Source: Paracoccaceae bacterium (GTDB taxonomy: Bacteria; Pseudomonadota; Alphaproteobacteria; Rhodobacterales; Rhodobacteraceae). From it: a stretch of DNA of 64,000 nt. How positions within the stretch are numbered: position 1 is the stretch's first letter; each line of letters opens with the position of its first letter. The stretch spans positions 734,001 to 798,000 of the forward strand of contig CP075370.1 in NCBI GenBank assembly GCA_019454225.1, in the 5' to 3' direction. This document shows positions 17,907-25,758 of this stretch, piece by piece. Below the pieces are notes generated by a model. The model saw nothing but the letters and a program-made list of their open reading frames with translations, was not told the DNA's origin and ran no database searches. The position numbers and the translations under genes were made by a program.

Positions 17907-18767
17907 TCAGGGCAGCGACGCCCGGATCAGCACATCCAGAAGCCGCGCCCGGGGCGTGCGCGTCAGCCAAACCAGAACAATGTCGCGCGTGAACCTCGCG
18001 TCGCCCAGCGGCATCTTCACAAGCGGCGCGGTCACGGGCCATGGCTGGCTCCAGTCCGGAACCAGCGAGACGCCAAGGCCCAGGCCCACCATCACCGCGA
18101 TGGCGTCAAGGGCATCCAGCTCAAACCGTTCGTTCGGTTCGATGCCGTGACTGCGCAGGAAATCATTGGCCAGCCGCCCGCCCCAGTTCTTCCGGTCATA
18201 GCGGATGAAAGGTTGTGTGCGCAGCAGCGTGAAAGGGTCCTGCCCTGCGAAGGCCTGCGGCGCAAGCACGATCAGCTCCTCGCTGCGCAACGTCTTGACC
18301 GAAAGCGCCTTCGGCAGGCTGAACTGCGGCTTCACCATCACCGCCGCGTCCAGGGTTCCATCGGCAACCCTGCCGTAGAGGTCGGCCGAGGTGGCCGGTT
18401 CCAGGTAGAAATCCAGATCCGGATAGCTGTCGAGCAGCCGCTTCAGTATCTCGGGCATCACACCGGTTAATGCCGTGCCGATCGCCCCGATCCGCAGCTC
18501 TCCTGCAATGCGGTTGTCGGTGGCAATCGACTTGATATCGCGCACCTCTCCCAGAAAGCCGCGCGCGCGTTCGAGGATTGCCATTCCCGCCGCCGTGGGA
18601 CGAACCACCCGACCCGAGCGCGCGATCAGCGCTGTTCCGATCTCTGCCTCGAGCGCGCGAAGCCGCTGGGCCACCGCGGCCGATGTGATGTTCAGCCGTC
18701 GTGCCGCTTCGGCGAGCGAGCCATGATCGACTACGGCGACGAACGTTTCCAGGAATCGGGTGTCCAT
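17907..18767 (-). CDS. LysR-family transcriptional regulator of the catabolic cluster
   Basis: 286 residues: winged helix-turn-helix at about 1-60 (FLETFVAVVDHGSLAEAARRL, then NITSAAVAQRLRALE) and a periplasmic-binding-protein-like effector domain from about 88 (GELRIGAIGTALTGVMPEIL). LysR proteins usually bind their divergent promoter and respond to a pathway intermediate. Here the divergent gene is the SDR at 18863, and the 95-base gap contains an AT-rich element with an inverted repeat. The same element recurs at 5237, so this protein may also control the importer operon. Effector unknown. Confidence 0.9.
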   Translation of the reverse strand: MDTRFLETFVAVVDHGSLAEAARRLNITSAAVAQRLRALEAEIGTALIARSGRVVRPTAAGMAILERARGFLGEVRDIKSIATDNRIAGELRIGAIGTALTGVMPEILKRLLDSYPDLDFYLEPATSADLYGRVADGTLDAAVMVKPQFSLPKALSVKTLRSEELIVLAPQAFAGQDPFTLLRTQPFIRYDRKNWGGRLANDFLRSHGIEPNERFELDALDAIAVMVGLGLGVSLVPDWSQPWPVTAPLVKMPLGDARFTRDIVLVWLTRTPRARLLDVLIRASLP

Positions 18768-18788
18768 ACCAAAGCATATGTCACTCGT

Positions 18789-18814
18789 GAATAAACAAGA
18801 AGACAGTTTTCTTG
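18789..18814. promoter_or_regulatory. AT-rich operator-like element, copy B (LysR divergent promoter)
   Basis: Bases 18789-18812 match 5237-5260 at 21 of 24 positions. In this copy CAAGAA (18796-18801) and TTCTTG (18809-18814) form an inverted repeat with a seven-base spacer, as expected for a LysR dimer site. It lies 22 bases from the LysR start and about 50 from the SDR start. Confidence 0.6.
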
Positions 18815-18862
18815 ATGTTTAGCAGGGCATAAATCTGAAACGGCAACACATGGGAACACGCC

Positions 18863-19648
18863 GTGGATCTTGGATTGAACAACCGCACCGCTCTTGTCCT
18901 GGGGGCCGGGGGCGGCCTTGGCGGCGCGATTGCCGCGACGCTGGCTGCCGAGGGTGCAAAGGTCGCCGTGGCGGATCTGGACGGCGCGGCGGCGGCGCGG
19001 ACGGTGGCCGCCATTGCGGCCAGGGGTGGTCAGGCCATCGCAATGACCTGGGATCTCGCGGACCTCGCGTCAATCGACGGCCATGTCGCGCGGGTCGAGG
19101 CAGAACTGGGGCCCGTCGACGTCTTGGTCAACAACACCGGCGGCCCGCCGCCCACGCCTGTTGCGGGGCAGGATCCGACCCTGTGGTCAAGGCATTTCGA
19201 GGCGATGGTGCTTTCCGTCATCGCGATCACCGACCGCGTGCTGCCCGGGATGCGGGCGCGGAAGTGGGGCCGGATCATCACCTCCACATCGTCGGGCGTC
19301 GTTGCCCCGATCCCGAACCTCGGGCTGTCGAATGCCCTGCGGCTGTCGCTGGTCGGCTGGTCCAAGACGCTCGCGAAAGAGGTGGGCGGCGACGGCATCA
19401 CGGCCAACATCGTGCTGCCCGGCCGCATCGCGACGCCGCGCATCAGCTTTCTTGACGAGCAGAAGGCAAAGCGCGAAGGCCGCACGGTCGAGGATGTCTC
19501 GCGCGAAAGCACCGCTGCGATCCCCGTCGGCCGCTATGGGAACCCCCAGGAATACGGCGATGTGGTGGCTTTCCTTGCCAGCGAACGCGCCTCCTATATC
19601 ACGGGCAGCGTCATCCGCATTGATGGCGGGTTGATCCCCAGCATCTGA
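18863..19648 (+). CDS. Short-chain dehydrogenase-like protein lacking the YxxxK catalytic pair
   Basis: 261 residues from GTG 18863. The nucleotide fold is normal (GAGGGLGG at 14-21, DLADLAS near 64-70, NNTGG at 90-94), and Ser is present at 143-144. Where family members have Tyr-x3-Lys, this one reads S156-NAL-R160 within LGLSNALRLSLVGWSKTLA. An SDR subgroup with an SNxxR pattern exists, so this may be an alternative active site rather than decay. The C-terminus YITGSVIRIDGG is canonical. It is the first gene right of the LysR regulator and probably a regulated catabolic oxidoreductase. Confidence 0.85.
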   Translation: MDLGLNNRTALVLGAGGGLGGAIAATLAAEGAKVAVADLDGAAAARTVAAIAARGGQAIAMTWDLADLASIDGHVARVEAELGPVDVLVNNTGGPPPTPVAGQDPTLWSRHFEAMVLSVIAITDRVLPGMRARKWGRIITSTSSGVVAPIPNLGLSNALRLSLVGWSKTLAKEVGGDGITANIVLPGRIATPRISFLDEQKAKREGRTVEDVSRESTAAIPVGRYGNPQEYGDVVAFLASERASYITGSVIRIDGGLIPSI

Positions 19649-19656
19649 TCCCGCAC

Positions 19657-19680
19657 ACCGGCCGGCCCCGCGCGGCCGGT
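19657..19680 (+). other. Intercistronic hairpin
   Basis: ACCGGCCG (19657-19664) pairs with CGGCCGGT (19673-19680) over eight bases with an eight-base loop. It lies between the SDR stop and the RraA-like gene in the same operon. No T-run follows, so an RNA-stability or partial-termination role is likelier than full termination. Confidence 0.5.
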
Positions 19681-19704
19681 ACCAACAAGGACGAAGGACC
19701 GACC

Positions 19705-20415
19705 ATGGCACTGACGCAAGAGGCCAAAGAAATTCTCAGCCAGGTTTCGACCGCCACGCTGACCACGATCTTGCTGAAGAAGGGCCTGCGCAACGTCTGG
19801 ATGCGTGGCACCCGGCCGATTGCTCCGGGGCAGCCCCGCATCGTCGGCCCCGCCTTCACCTTGCGTTTCGTTCCTGCGCGCGAAGACCTGGCCACGCCTG
19901 CGTCATGGGCGTCGCCGATCTCGACCCGCGCCGCGATCGAGGCGATGCCCGAGGGTTGCATCGCGGTGGCCGATGCGATGGGTGTGACGGATGCCGGGAT
20001 CTTCGGCGACATCCTTTGCGCCCGCATGGTCAAGCGTGGCGTGGCCGGCTTGGTGACCGATGGCGTGATGCGCGATCTGGCAGGGGTTCTGGGAACTGGC
20101 CTGCCGGTGTGGTGCGACGGTGTCGCAGCCCCCCCTTCCGTCGCCGGCCTTACCTTCGTCGGGTGGCAGGAGCCGATTGGCTGCGGCGGCGTCGCCGTGT
20201 TTCCGGATGACATCGTCGTGGTTGATGCCGACGGCGCCGTGCTGATCCCGCAGGCCTATCTGGATCAGGTGTTGGCCGAGGCGCCCGAGCAGGAGGCGAT
20301 GGAGGCCTGGATCATGACCGAGGTCGAGAACGGCGTGCCCCTGCCGGGCCTCTATCCGATGAACGATGCGACCAGGGCGCGCTATACCGCCGCCAAGACC
20401 CGTTCGGGGAACTGA
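19705..20415 (+). CDS. RraA-type aldolase/decarboxylase, paralogue 2
   Basis: 236 residues, longer than paralogue 1 at 17244. The active-site region reads GIFGDILCARM (98-108), then GLVTDGVMRD with R123 and D124. The C-terminal extension ending EVENGVPLPGLYPMN marks the longer RraA-like subgroup, often found beside sugar-acid or aromatic ring-cleavage genes. Likely reaction: retro-aldol cleavage or decarboxylation of a 4-hydroxy-2-oxo acid. Three bases separate it from the DapA-like gene. Two distinct RraA-type genes in one cluster suggest two C-C cleavage steps or two substrate isomers. Confidence 0.85.
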   Translation: MALTQEAKEILSQVSTATLTTILLKKGLRNVWMRGTRPIAPGQPRIVGPAFTLRFVPAREDLATPASWASPISTRAAIEAMPEGCIAVADAMGVTDAGIFGDILCARMVKRGVAGLVTDGVMRDLAGVLGTGLPVWCDGVAAPPSVAGLTFVGWQEPIGCGGVAVFPDDIVVVDADGAVLIPQAYLDQVLAEAPEQEAMEAWIMTEVENGVPLPGLYPMNDATRARYTAAKTRSGN

Positions 20416-20418
20416 GGC

Positions 20419-21360
20419 ATGAAACTCGATCACACGGCCCGTGGCGTCTATGTCATCGCCGCCACGCCGTTCACGCCCGACGGCGGGCTTGATCTCGACT
20501 CGCTCGACAGCCTGACGGATTTCTACCTGGCGTGCGGCGCCACCGGGCTGACGATCCTTGGCATACTGGGCGAGGCGCAAAAGCTTGAACCCGAGGAATC
20601 GCTGACCGTCGTCCGCAGGGTCGTCGCCCGCGCGCGCGGCATTCCCGTCGTGGTGGGCGCGTCGGCCCCGGGTTTTGCCGCGATGCGTCGCATCGCGCGC
20701 GAGTCGATGGATCTGGGCGCGGCAGGGGTGATGATCGCGCCGCCGAACACGCTGCGGATGGATGACCAGATCGTCGGCTATTACGCCCAGGCCGTCAGGG
20801 CGATTGGCGAAGATGTGCCGGTCTGCGTGCAGGATCACCCGCTGGCGACCAATGTCCAGATGTCGAACGCCGTGATCCGGCGAATCCTGACCGATCACGA
20901 CAGTTGCGTGATGCTGAAGCACGAAGACTGGCCGGGCCTCGAAAAGATCAGCGCCCTTCGTGACATGCAGGCACGGGGCGAACTGAAGCCGGTTTCGATC
21001 CTGTGCGGCAACGGCGGCGTGTTCCTGGATTTCGAGATGGATCGCGGCGCCGATGGTGCGATGACCGGCTATGCCTTCCCCGACATGCTGGCCGATCTGG
21101 TCCGTCTGGCGCAGGCCGGGAACCGCGACGCGGCGCATGACCTGTTCGACGCACACCTGCCGCTGCTGCGCTATGAGCAGCAGCCGGGCGTCGGCCTTGC
21201 CGCCCGGAAATACGTGCTGTGGCGGCGTGGCGCGATCCGCCATGACACCCAGCGCATGCCTGGCTCGGCGCTTTCCGCAAAGGCCCGGGCCGAGGTCGAT
21301 TACCTGCTGGCCCGGCTGGCCCTGCACGACCCGCGTGCGCGGCTGCCCGTGCCGGGCTGA
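20419..21360 (+). CDS. DapA/N-acetylneuraminate lyase superfamily aldolase, atypical active site
   Basis: 313 residues, TIM-barrel class I aldolase. The Schiff-base lysine is K167 (SCVMLKHEDWPG). Two usual residues differ: the Thr-Thr of GTTGE is replaced (ILGILGEAQKL, 47-56), and the proton-relay Tyr of the YNxP motif is replaced by Q138-DHP. It is therefore not a lysine-biosynthetic DapA and probably acts on a 2-oxo acid aldol, or as a dehydratase, in the cluster pathway. It is tightly coupled to the RraA-like gene upstream. An MFS gene converges 41 bases downstream. Confidence 0.87.
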   Translation: MKLDHTARGVYVIAATPFTPDGGLDLDSLDSLTDFYLACGATGLTILGILGEAQKLEPEESLTVVRRVVARARGIPVVVGASAPGFAAMRRIARESMDLGAAGVMIAPPNTLRMDDQIVGYYAQAVRAIGEDVPVCVQDHPLATNVQMSNAVIRRILTDHDSCVMLKHEDWPGLEKISALRDMQARGELKPVSILCGNGGVFLDFEMDRGADGAMTGYAFPDMLADLVRLAQAGNRDAAHDLFDAHLPLLRYEQQPGVGLAARKYVLWRRGAIRHDTQRMPGSALSAKARAEVDYLLARLALHDPRARLPVPG

Positions 21361-21401
21361 TGCCACGCCTGTCAGGTGGCGGCACCGAGGGCCGCCCGCC
21401 G

Positions 21402-22658
21402 TCAACGCAAGGATGGGGGTCCCAGATGCCGCGTGCGGCGCAATCCCGGAAACCAGTGCAGCCACAGGCCCGCGACCGCGACGGTGCCTATGCCGCCCAC
21501 CAGCACGGCGGGCACCGCGCCGATCAGCGCGGCCGAAGTGCCGGCCCGGAACGCACCGAGTTCATTCGACGCCCCCACAAAGACCTGATTGACCGCGTTG
21601 ACACGTCCGCGCAGCGTGTCCGGCGTCCAGACCTGCACCAGCGTGTTGCGGACGAACACGCTGACCATGTCACAGCCGCCCATCAGCACCAGTGCCAGAA
21701 CCGAGATCCAGACGGTTTCGGACAGGGCGAAGATCGCCGTGAAGGTGCCGAACCCTGCGACGGCCGCGAACATGATCAGCCCGGCGTGATCGCGGATCGG
21801 GTTCGCCATCAGATAGAATCCGACCGCTATCGCGCCGATGGCGGGCCCCGCCTTGAGCAGGCCAAGGCCGGTCGGCCCGACATCCAGCACGTCGAGCGCG
21901 TAGACCGGCAGAAGCGCGACGGCACCGCCCAGAAGCACCGCAAACAGGTCAAGCGTGATGGCGCCCAGCACCACCTTCTCGGTCCAGATATAACGGAATC
22001 CCGCGCTCAGCGTTTCCCAGGTGGGATATCCTGCGGTGCCGATGCGCCGCGGCAGGTGGATGAGCAGGACCAGCCCGCCCGCCGCAAACAGCAGGGCCAT
22101 GGCCAACCCGTATGCCAGTTCCGGCCGGATCGCGTACAGCAGCCCGCCCGCAACGGGGCCGGCGATGGTGGCGAACTGTCCGGCGGTCACGCTCAGCGTG
22201 ATGGCGTTGGGGACATGCTGGTCCGGCACGAGGTTGGGCACGATCGACTGCCGGGCCGGATTGTAGAAGGCGCGCGCCGTGCCAAGCGCGACAAGGATCA
22301 TGAAGACCGGCCAAAGGTCGCGCGTCCCGCTGACGGTGAAAAGCAGCAGGCCGAGCGCACAGGCGCATTCCGCGAACAGGCAGACGGCAAGGATGGTGCG
22401 GCGCGAAAAGCGGTCGGACACCGCCCCGGTGACCAGCACCAGAAGCAGCGCGGGCAAGAACTGCGACAGGCCCACAAAACCCAGGTTCAGCGGGTCGCGC
22501 GTCATGTCATAGATCTGCCAGCCAATCGCAACAGTCTGTATCTGAACAGAAAAACCGGCAAACAACAGGGCCAGCCAGTAAAACAGGAAACCTCTGCTGC
22601 GAAACGACGCCAGACTGCCACCGTCGTTCACGTTCCGCTCTCCGCCTTCCCTGGTCAT
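21402..22658 (-). CDS. Major facilitator superfamily transporter (EntS/MFS_3-like)
   Basis: About 418 residues with 11-12 hydrophobic segments from GFLFYWLALLFAGFSVQIQ onward. Cytoplasmic loop motifs are SDRFSRRTIL (segments 2-3) and RGRVNAVNQVF (about two thirds along). This branch includes the enterobactin exporter EntS and drug exporters. The frame is open to 22709; ATG 22658 or GTG 22631 (preceded by GGAGAGCGGAAC, a better ribosome site) are plausible starts. It is convergent with the aldolase gene and divergent from the GST gene, so its link to the catabolic pathway is only positional. Substrate unknown. Confidence 0.85.
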   Translation of the reverse strand: MTREGGERNVNDGGSLASFRSRGFLFYWLALLFAGFSVQIQTVAIGWQIYDMTRDPLNLGFVGLSQFLPALLLVLVTGAVSDRFSRRTILAVCLFAECACALGLLLFTVSGTRDLWPVFMILVALGTARAFYNPARQSIVPNLVPDQHVPNAITLSVTAGQFATIAGPVAGGLLYAIRPELAYGLAMALLFAAGGLVLLIHLPRRIGTAGYPTWETLSAGFRYIWTEKVVLGAITLDLFAVLLGGAVALLPVYALDVLDVGPTGLGLLKAGPAIGAIAVGFYLMANPIRDHAGLIMFAAVAGFGTFTAIFALSETVWISVLALVLMGGCDMVSVFVRNTLVQVWTPDTLRGRVNAVNQVFVGASNELGAFRAGTSAALIGAVPAVLVGGIGTVAVAGLWLHWFPGLRRTRHLGPPSLR

Positions 22659-22886
22659 CCGCGGTGCCACCCTGCCATGGGGCGGCACGGGGCCGACGCG
22701 CAGCGGCATCTCGCGCCGGGGCGCCGTGCGGTGCGGTCATCTGTCCGCATGAGCATCGCGATGGCTGCAGCTGTGCTGCCCGGGCTTCGCGGTGTCGGTG
22801 CTGCCCCGGACAATGGAACAGGGCGCGGAAGCTTGACCCCGATCATCGCGCAGACTGCCGGAGCATGGTGCAAACCCACTAATTGT

Positions 22887-22911
22887 TTGACATACTGGCA
22901 TACTAGTGATC
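22887..22911 (+). promoter_or_regulatory. Shared promoter/operator module, copy 2 (upstream of the GST gene)
   Basis: TTGACATACTGGCATAC (22887-22903) is identical to 5498-5514, and TGATC follows three bases later in both. It lies 44 bases upstream of ATG 22955. The 25 bases match 22 of 25 between the two loci, while flanking DNA does not match, which argues for selection on a binding site. Confidence 0.62.
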
Positions 22912-22954
22912 AAGTCTTCCCGCTGTCAACAACATGAAATCTGTCGGAGGTCGC

Positions 22955-23557
22955 ATGCGGCTCTACATGTCTGAGGCGTCGCCATTCGCGCGCAAGGTCA
23001 GGTTCGCCGCCATCGAGCGTGGCCTCGATGACCGTATCGAGCGCGTCCTTCTGAACCCGCATGACCGCGCTCCGGAACTCGTTGGCGCCAACCCGCTCAG
23101 CAAGGTTCCCACGCTCGTGGCCGATGACGGCAGCGTTCACTGCGACAGCCTGGCGATCTGCATCTATCTTGACACGCTGGGAAACCTGCCGCCGCTCGTG
23201 CCGCTTGGCGGTGTCTACGGTCTGACCGTCCTGCAGCGCCATGTCCAGGCCAACGGCCTGCTTGACGCGTCGGTGACGCGGCGCATGGAAACGCTCAAGT
23301 CGCCCGTTCCGGACCGCCTTGAATGGATGGAACGCCAGAAGCAGACGGTCCACCGCGTGCTGGATCGGTTCGAGCAGACGATTGGTGAGTTCGGGCATGT
23401 CGTTGCCATCGACACGATCACCCTGGCCTGTGGCCTGGCATACCTCGACTTCCGATTTCCCGATGACGGCTGGCGTGCCGGTCGGCCCAGGCTGGCCGCC
23501 TGGCTGGCCGAGATCGAGACACGCCCCGGCATGAATCTGACGCGGTTTCCGTCTTGA
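22955..23557 (+). CDS. Glutathione S-transferase family protein
   Basis: 200 residues. The thioredoxin-like N-terminal domain has LYMSEASPFARKVRFAAIE (3-21), the cis-Pro motif KVPTLV and the glutathione gamma-glutamyl loop CDSLAI. The helical C-terminal domain follows from about 85. ATG 22955 is preferred to ATG 22934 because GGAGG precedes it and MRLYMSEASPF is the usual family start. In catabolic clusters such proteins can be isomerases, lyases or detoxifying enzymes. The conserved upstream promoter module ties it to the importer operon. Confidence 0.85.
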   Translation: MRLYMSEASPFARKVRFAAIERGLDDRIERVLLNPHDRAPELVGANPLSKVPTLVADDGSVHCDSLAICIYLDTLGNLPPLVPLGGVYGLTVLQRHVQANGLLDASVTRRMETLKSPVPDRLEWMERQKQTVHRVLDRFEQTIGEFGHVVAIDTITLACGLAYLDFRFPDDGWRAGRPRLAAWLAEIETRPGMNLTRFPS

Positions 23558-23582
23558 CCACCCTGCCGACATCCCGCGCGCC

Positions 23583-23602
23583 CGCGCCGGATCGTCGGCG
23601 CG
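23583..23602 (+). other. Hairpin between the GST and GntR genes
   Basis: CGCGCCG (23583-23589) and CGGCGCG (23596-23602) pair around GATCGT. No T-run follows. It could weaken read-through from the GST gene into the regulator gene. Supported by base pairing only. Confidence 0.4.
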
Positions 23603-23646
23603 CCCCGCTGATTAGCCTTTGCGCCAAACGACGGCTTTCCTGTAGC

Positions 23647-23664
23647 TTGCATACAGTCAGGCAA
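23647..23664 (+). promoter_or_regulatory. Possible autoregulatory site of the GntR regulator
   Basis: TTGC (23647-23650) and GCAA (23661-23664) form a short inverted repeat around ATACAGTCAG, giving GCATACAG, which resembles the GCATAC core of the modules at 5498 and 22887. It ends 18 bases before the regulator ATG. Similarity is weak. Confidence 0.35.
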
Positions 23665-23682
23665 CGTCATGTGAGGTGTCAA

Positions 23683-24372
23683 ATGATGGGTTTTCAGCGA
23701 CCGAAGTCGCTTTCCGAGGAAGTGACGATGCGTCTGCGCACCGAGATCGTCGATGGCCATCTTCAACTGGGCGATGCGCTGTCGGAATCGATGGTGGCCG
23801 CGCGCTACGGCGTCAGCCGGACCCCGGTGCGCGAGGCATTTGCCTTCCTCGGGCTCGAGGGTCTGGTGCGGACCGAACCGCAGCAGGGAACCTATGTGTT
23901 CACCATCACCCGCGCACAGTTCAACCAGTTGAGCGAGACCCGCTCGATCCTCGAATGCGCGGCCTTCCGGCTGTCGATCGAACGCAACCGAAAGATGCTG
24001 CTGCGCAAGTGGCGGCGCATCGTCAAGTCGATGCAGGCGGCCATGGAACGCGGCGACGGGCTTGCATACTGCCAGCTTGACGGCGAGTTCCATCACCAGC
24101 TCTTCGCGCTGGCCGACAATCCGCATCTGCTGGAGGCGACGCAATCCTTCGCCACCAAGATCGCCACGGTGCGCAACCGCCTGGGGTCCAACCCCGAGCA
24201 CATGAAACACTCCTTCAGCGAGCACGAGAACCTTCTGCGGCTGCTTGAGGACGACAAGGTCAATTCCGCCGTGGAGCTGCTGGATCACCACATCCGCTTC
24301 AAGGGGGAAACCTTCTGGGCGGCGGCAAGCGGGCAGATATCCAGCCTCGCCGACCAGCGCAGCCAAACCTGA
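23683..24372 (+). CDS. GntR-family transcriptional regulator, FCD subfamily
   Basis: 229 residues: winged helix-turn-helix at about 10-70 (SLSEEVTMRLRTEIVDGHLQ, then VAARYGVSRTPVREAF) and an all-helical FCD effector domain with the metal-ligand pattern D..H in DGEFHHQLF and H in HSFSEHENLL. FCD regulators usually repress sugar-acid or organic-acid catabolism and are released by a carboxylate. The frame is open to 23554, but ATG 23683 has GAGG six bases before it and excludes a non-conserved leader. It is 16 bases before the MmgE/PrpD gene and probably binds the CATAC-containing motifs across the cluster. Confidence 0.9.
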   Translation: MMGFQRPKSLSEEVTMRLRTEIVDGHLQLGDALSESMVAARYGVSRTPVREAFAFLGLEGLVRTEPQQGTYVFTITRAQFNQLSETRSILECAAFRLSIERNRKMLLRKWRRIVKSMQAAMERGDGLAYCQLDGEFHHQLFALADNPHLLEATQSFATKIATVRNRLGSNPEHMKHSFSEHENLLRLLEDDKVNSAVELLDHHIRFKGETFWAAASGQISSLADQRSQT

Positions 24373-24388
24373 GAGGAGCCTTCGTCCA

Positions 24389-25747
24389 GTGACAGCGCAG
24401 CCAACCAAGGATCTTGCGGCGTTCTTCGCGGGAATGACCCGCGAAGGCATCCCGCCGATCGTTCGCGAACAGGTGACCGACATCATCCTCGACACGGTCG
24501 CGAGTGCGATCGCCGGGCGGCTGGGCGACGAAACCGGGCAGATCGAGACGCTGGCCTCTGCCGTGGGCGGCCCCGCCACCTCCACGGTGATCGCGGGCCC
24601 GGCGAACTCGCTCGCGGGGGCGACACTGGTGAACGGCTATCAGGTCACCGCGGTGACCGTCTGCGACATCCATCGCCCGACGCTCTGTCACGTCACGCCC
24701 GAGGTCATCCCCCCCGCCCTTGCCTACGCCGAGGCGCATCATTGCAGCGGCCGCGATTTCCTGGTGGCGGTGACCGCCGGGCTCGAGTCCGTGGTGCGCG
24801 TGGGCACCGGCATGAACTATCCGGCCATGCGGGCGAACGGCTGGCATTCGCCGGGCGTGATCGGACCTTTCGGGGGCGCGGCGGCGGTCGGTCGCCTGAT
24901 GGGCCTCGACGCCGCGCGGATGCAGAACGCGCTGTCGCTGGCCGGCACGCAATCGGCCGGAACATTCGCCCATTGGGGCACGCCGACCATCAAGTTCCAC
25001 CAGTCGCGCGGTGCCCTGTCCGGCCTGATGGCGGCGCTGCTGGCGCAAACCGGATTCAAGGCCGGACCAGAGGTGCTGACGGCGGCCCATGGCGGGTTGT
25101 TCCACCTCTACTCGGATGGCGGGAACCCGGCCGCCGCCGTCGCGGGGCTGGGTGAAACCTGGATGCTCGACACGATCTCGCTGCGCCTCTGGCCTGCGGC
25201 AAGCTCGATCCAGTCGGTGATCACCGCGATGTTCGCACTCATCGAGGCGCATGACCTGACCCCCGATCAGGTCGATCAGGTCGAGGTCGGCCTGTCCAAG
25301 ACCGTCCATGACATGCACGGCACCCTGCCCTGGGACAACAAGTTCAGGGCGCTGCTGTCCACCCCCTATGTGGTGGGCGTCGTGCTGCATGATCGTGCCT
25401 GCTGGTTCGAACAGTTCCGCCCGGAACGGATCACCGATCCCGATCTTGACGCCTTCATCCGCGCCCGGGTCCGCGTCGGCATCGACGAGACGGTCAAGGG
25501 CACGGGCGCTGCCGTGACCATCCGCACCAGGGACGGCAGGTCCCTGACCGACCGGCGCGACCATCCGCGTGGCGACGCCGCCGACCGGCTGACCCGGGCC
25601 GAGATCGTCGACAAGTTCCGCCGCTCTGCCACGGGACTGCTGAGCCATGACAACACCGAACGCGCCATCGCGATGCTGATCGACATCGAGAACCTGCCCG
25701 ACATGGCCGAACTTTGCGCCGTGCTTGCCGCACCGAAGAGCGCCTGA
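24389..25747 (+). CDS. MmgE/PrpD family protein, paralogue 1
   Basis: 452 residues from GTG 24389, with AGGAG at 24374-24378. The family includes 2-methylcitrate dehydratase (PrpD), cis-aconitate decarboxylase and iminodisuccinate epimerase. Conserved stretches here are NGWHSPGVIGPFGGAAAVGRL, SAGTFAHWGTPTIKFHQSRG and LYSDGGNP. The protein probably dehydrates, decarboxylates or epimerises a hydroxy-polycarboxylate without a metal cluster. It follows the GntR gene by 16 bases and is followed by a clear paralogue 11 bases downstream. No prpB/prpC is nearby, which argues against the methylcitrate cycle. Confidence 0.85.
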   Translation: MTAQPTKDLAAFFAGMTREGIPPIVREQVTDIILDTVASAIAGRLGDETGQIETLASAVGGPATSTVIAGPANSLAGATLVNGYQVTAVTVCDIHRPTLCHVTPEVIPPALAYAEAHHCSGRDFLVAVTAGLESVVRVGTGMNYPAMRANGWHSPGVIGPFGGAAAVGRLMGLDAARMQNALSLAGTQSAGTFAHWGTPTIKFHQSRGALSGLMAALLAQTGFKAGPEVLTAAHGGLFHLYSDGGNPAAAVAGLGETWMLDTISLRLWPAASSIQSVITAMFALIEAHDLTPDQVDQVEVGLSKTVHDMHGTLPWDNKFRALLSTPYVVGVVLHDRACWFEQFRPERITDPDLDAFIRARVRVGIDETVKGTGAAVTIRTRDGRSLTDRRDHPRGDAADRLTRAEIVDKFRRSATGLLSHDNTERAIAMLIDIENLPDMAELCAVLAAPKSA

Positions 25748-25758
25748 AGGAGATGACC

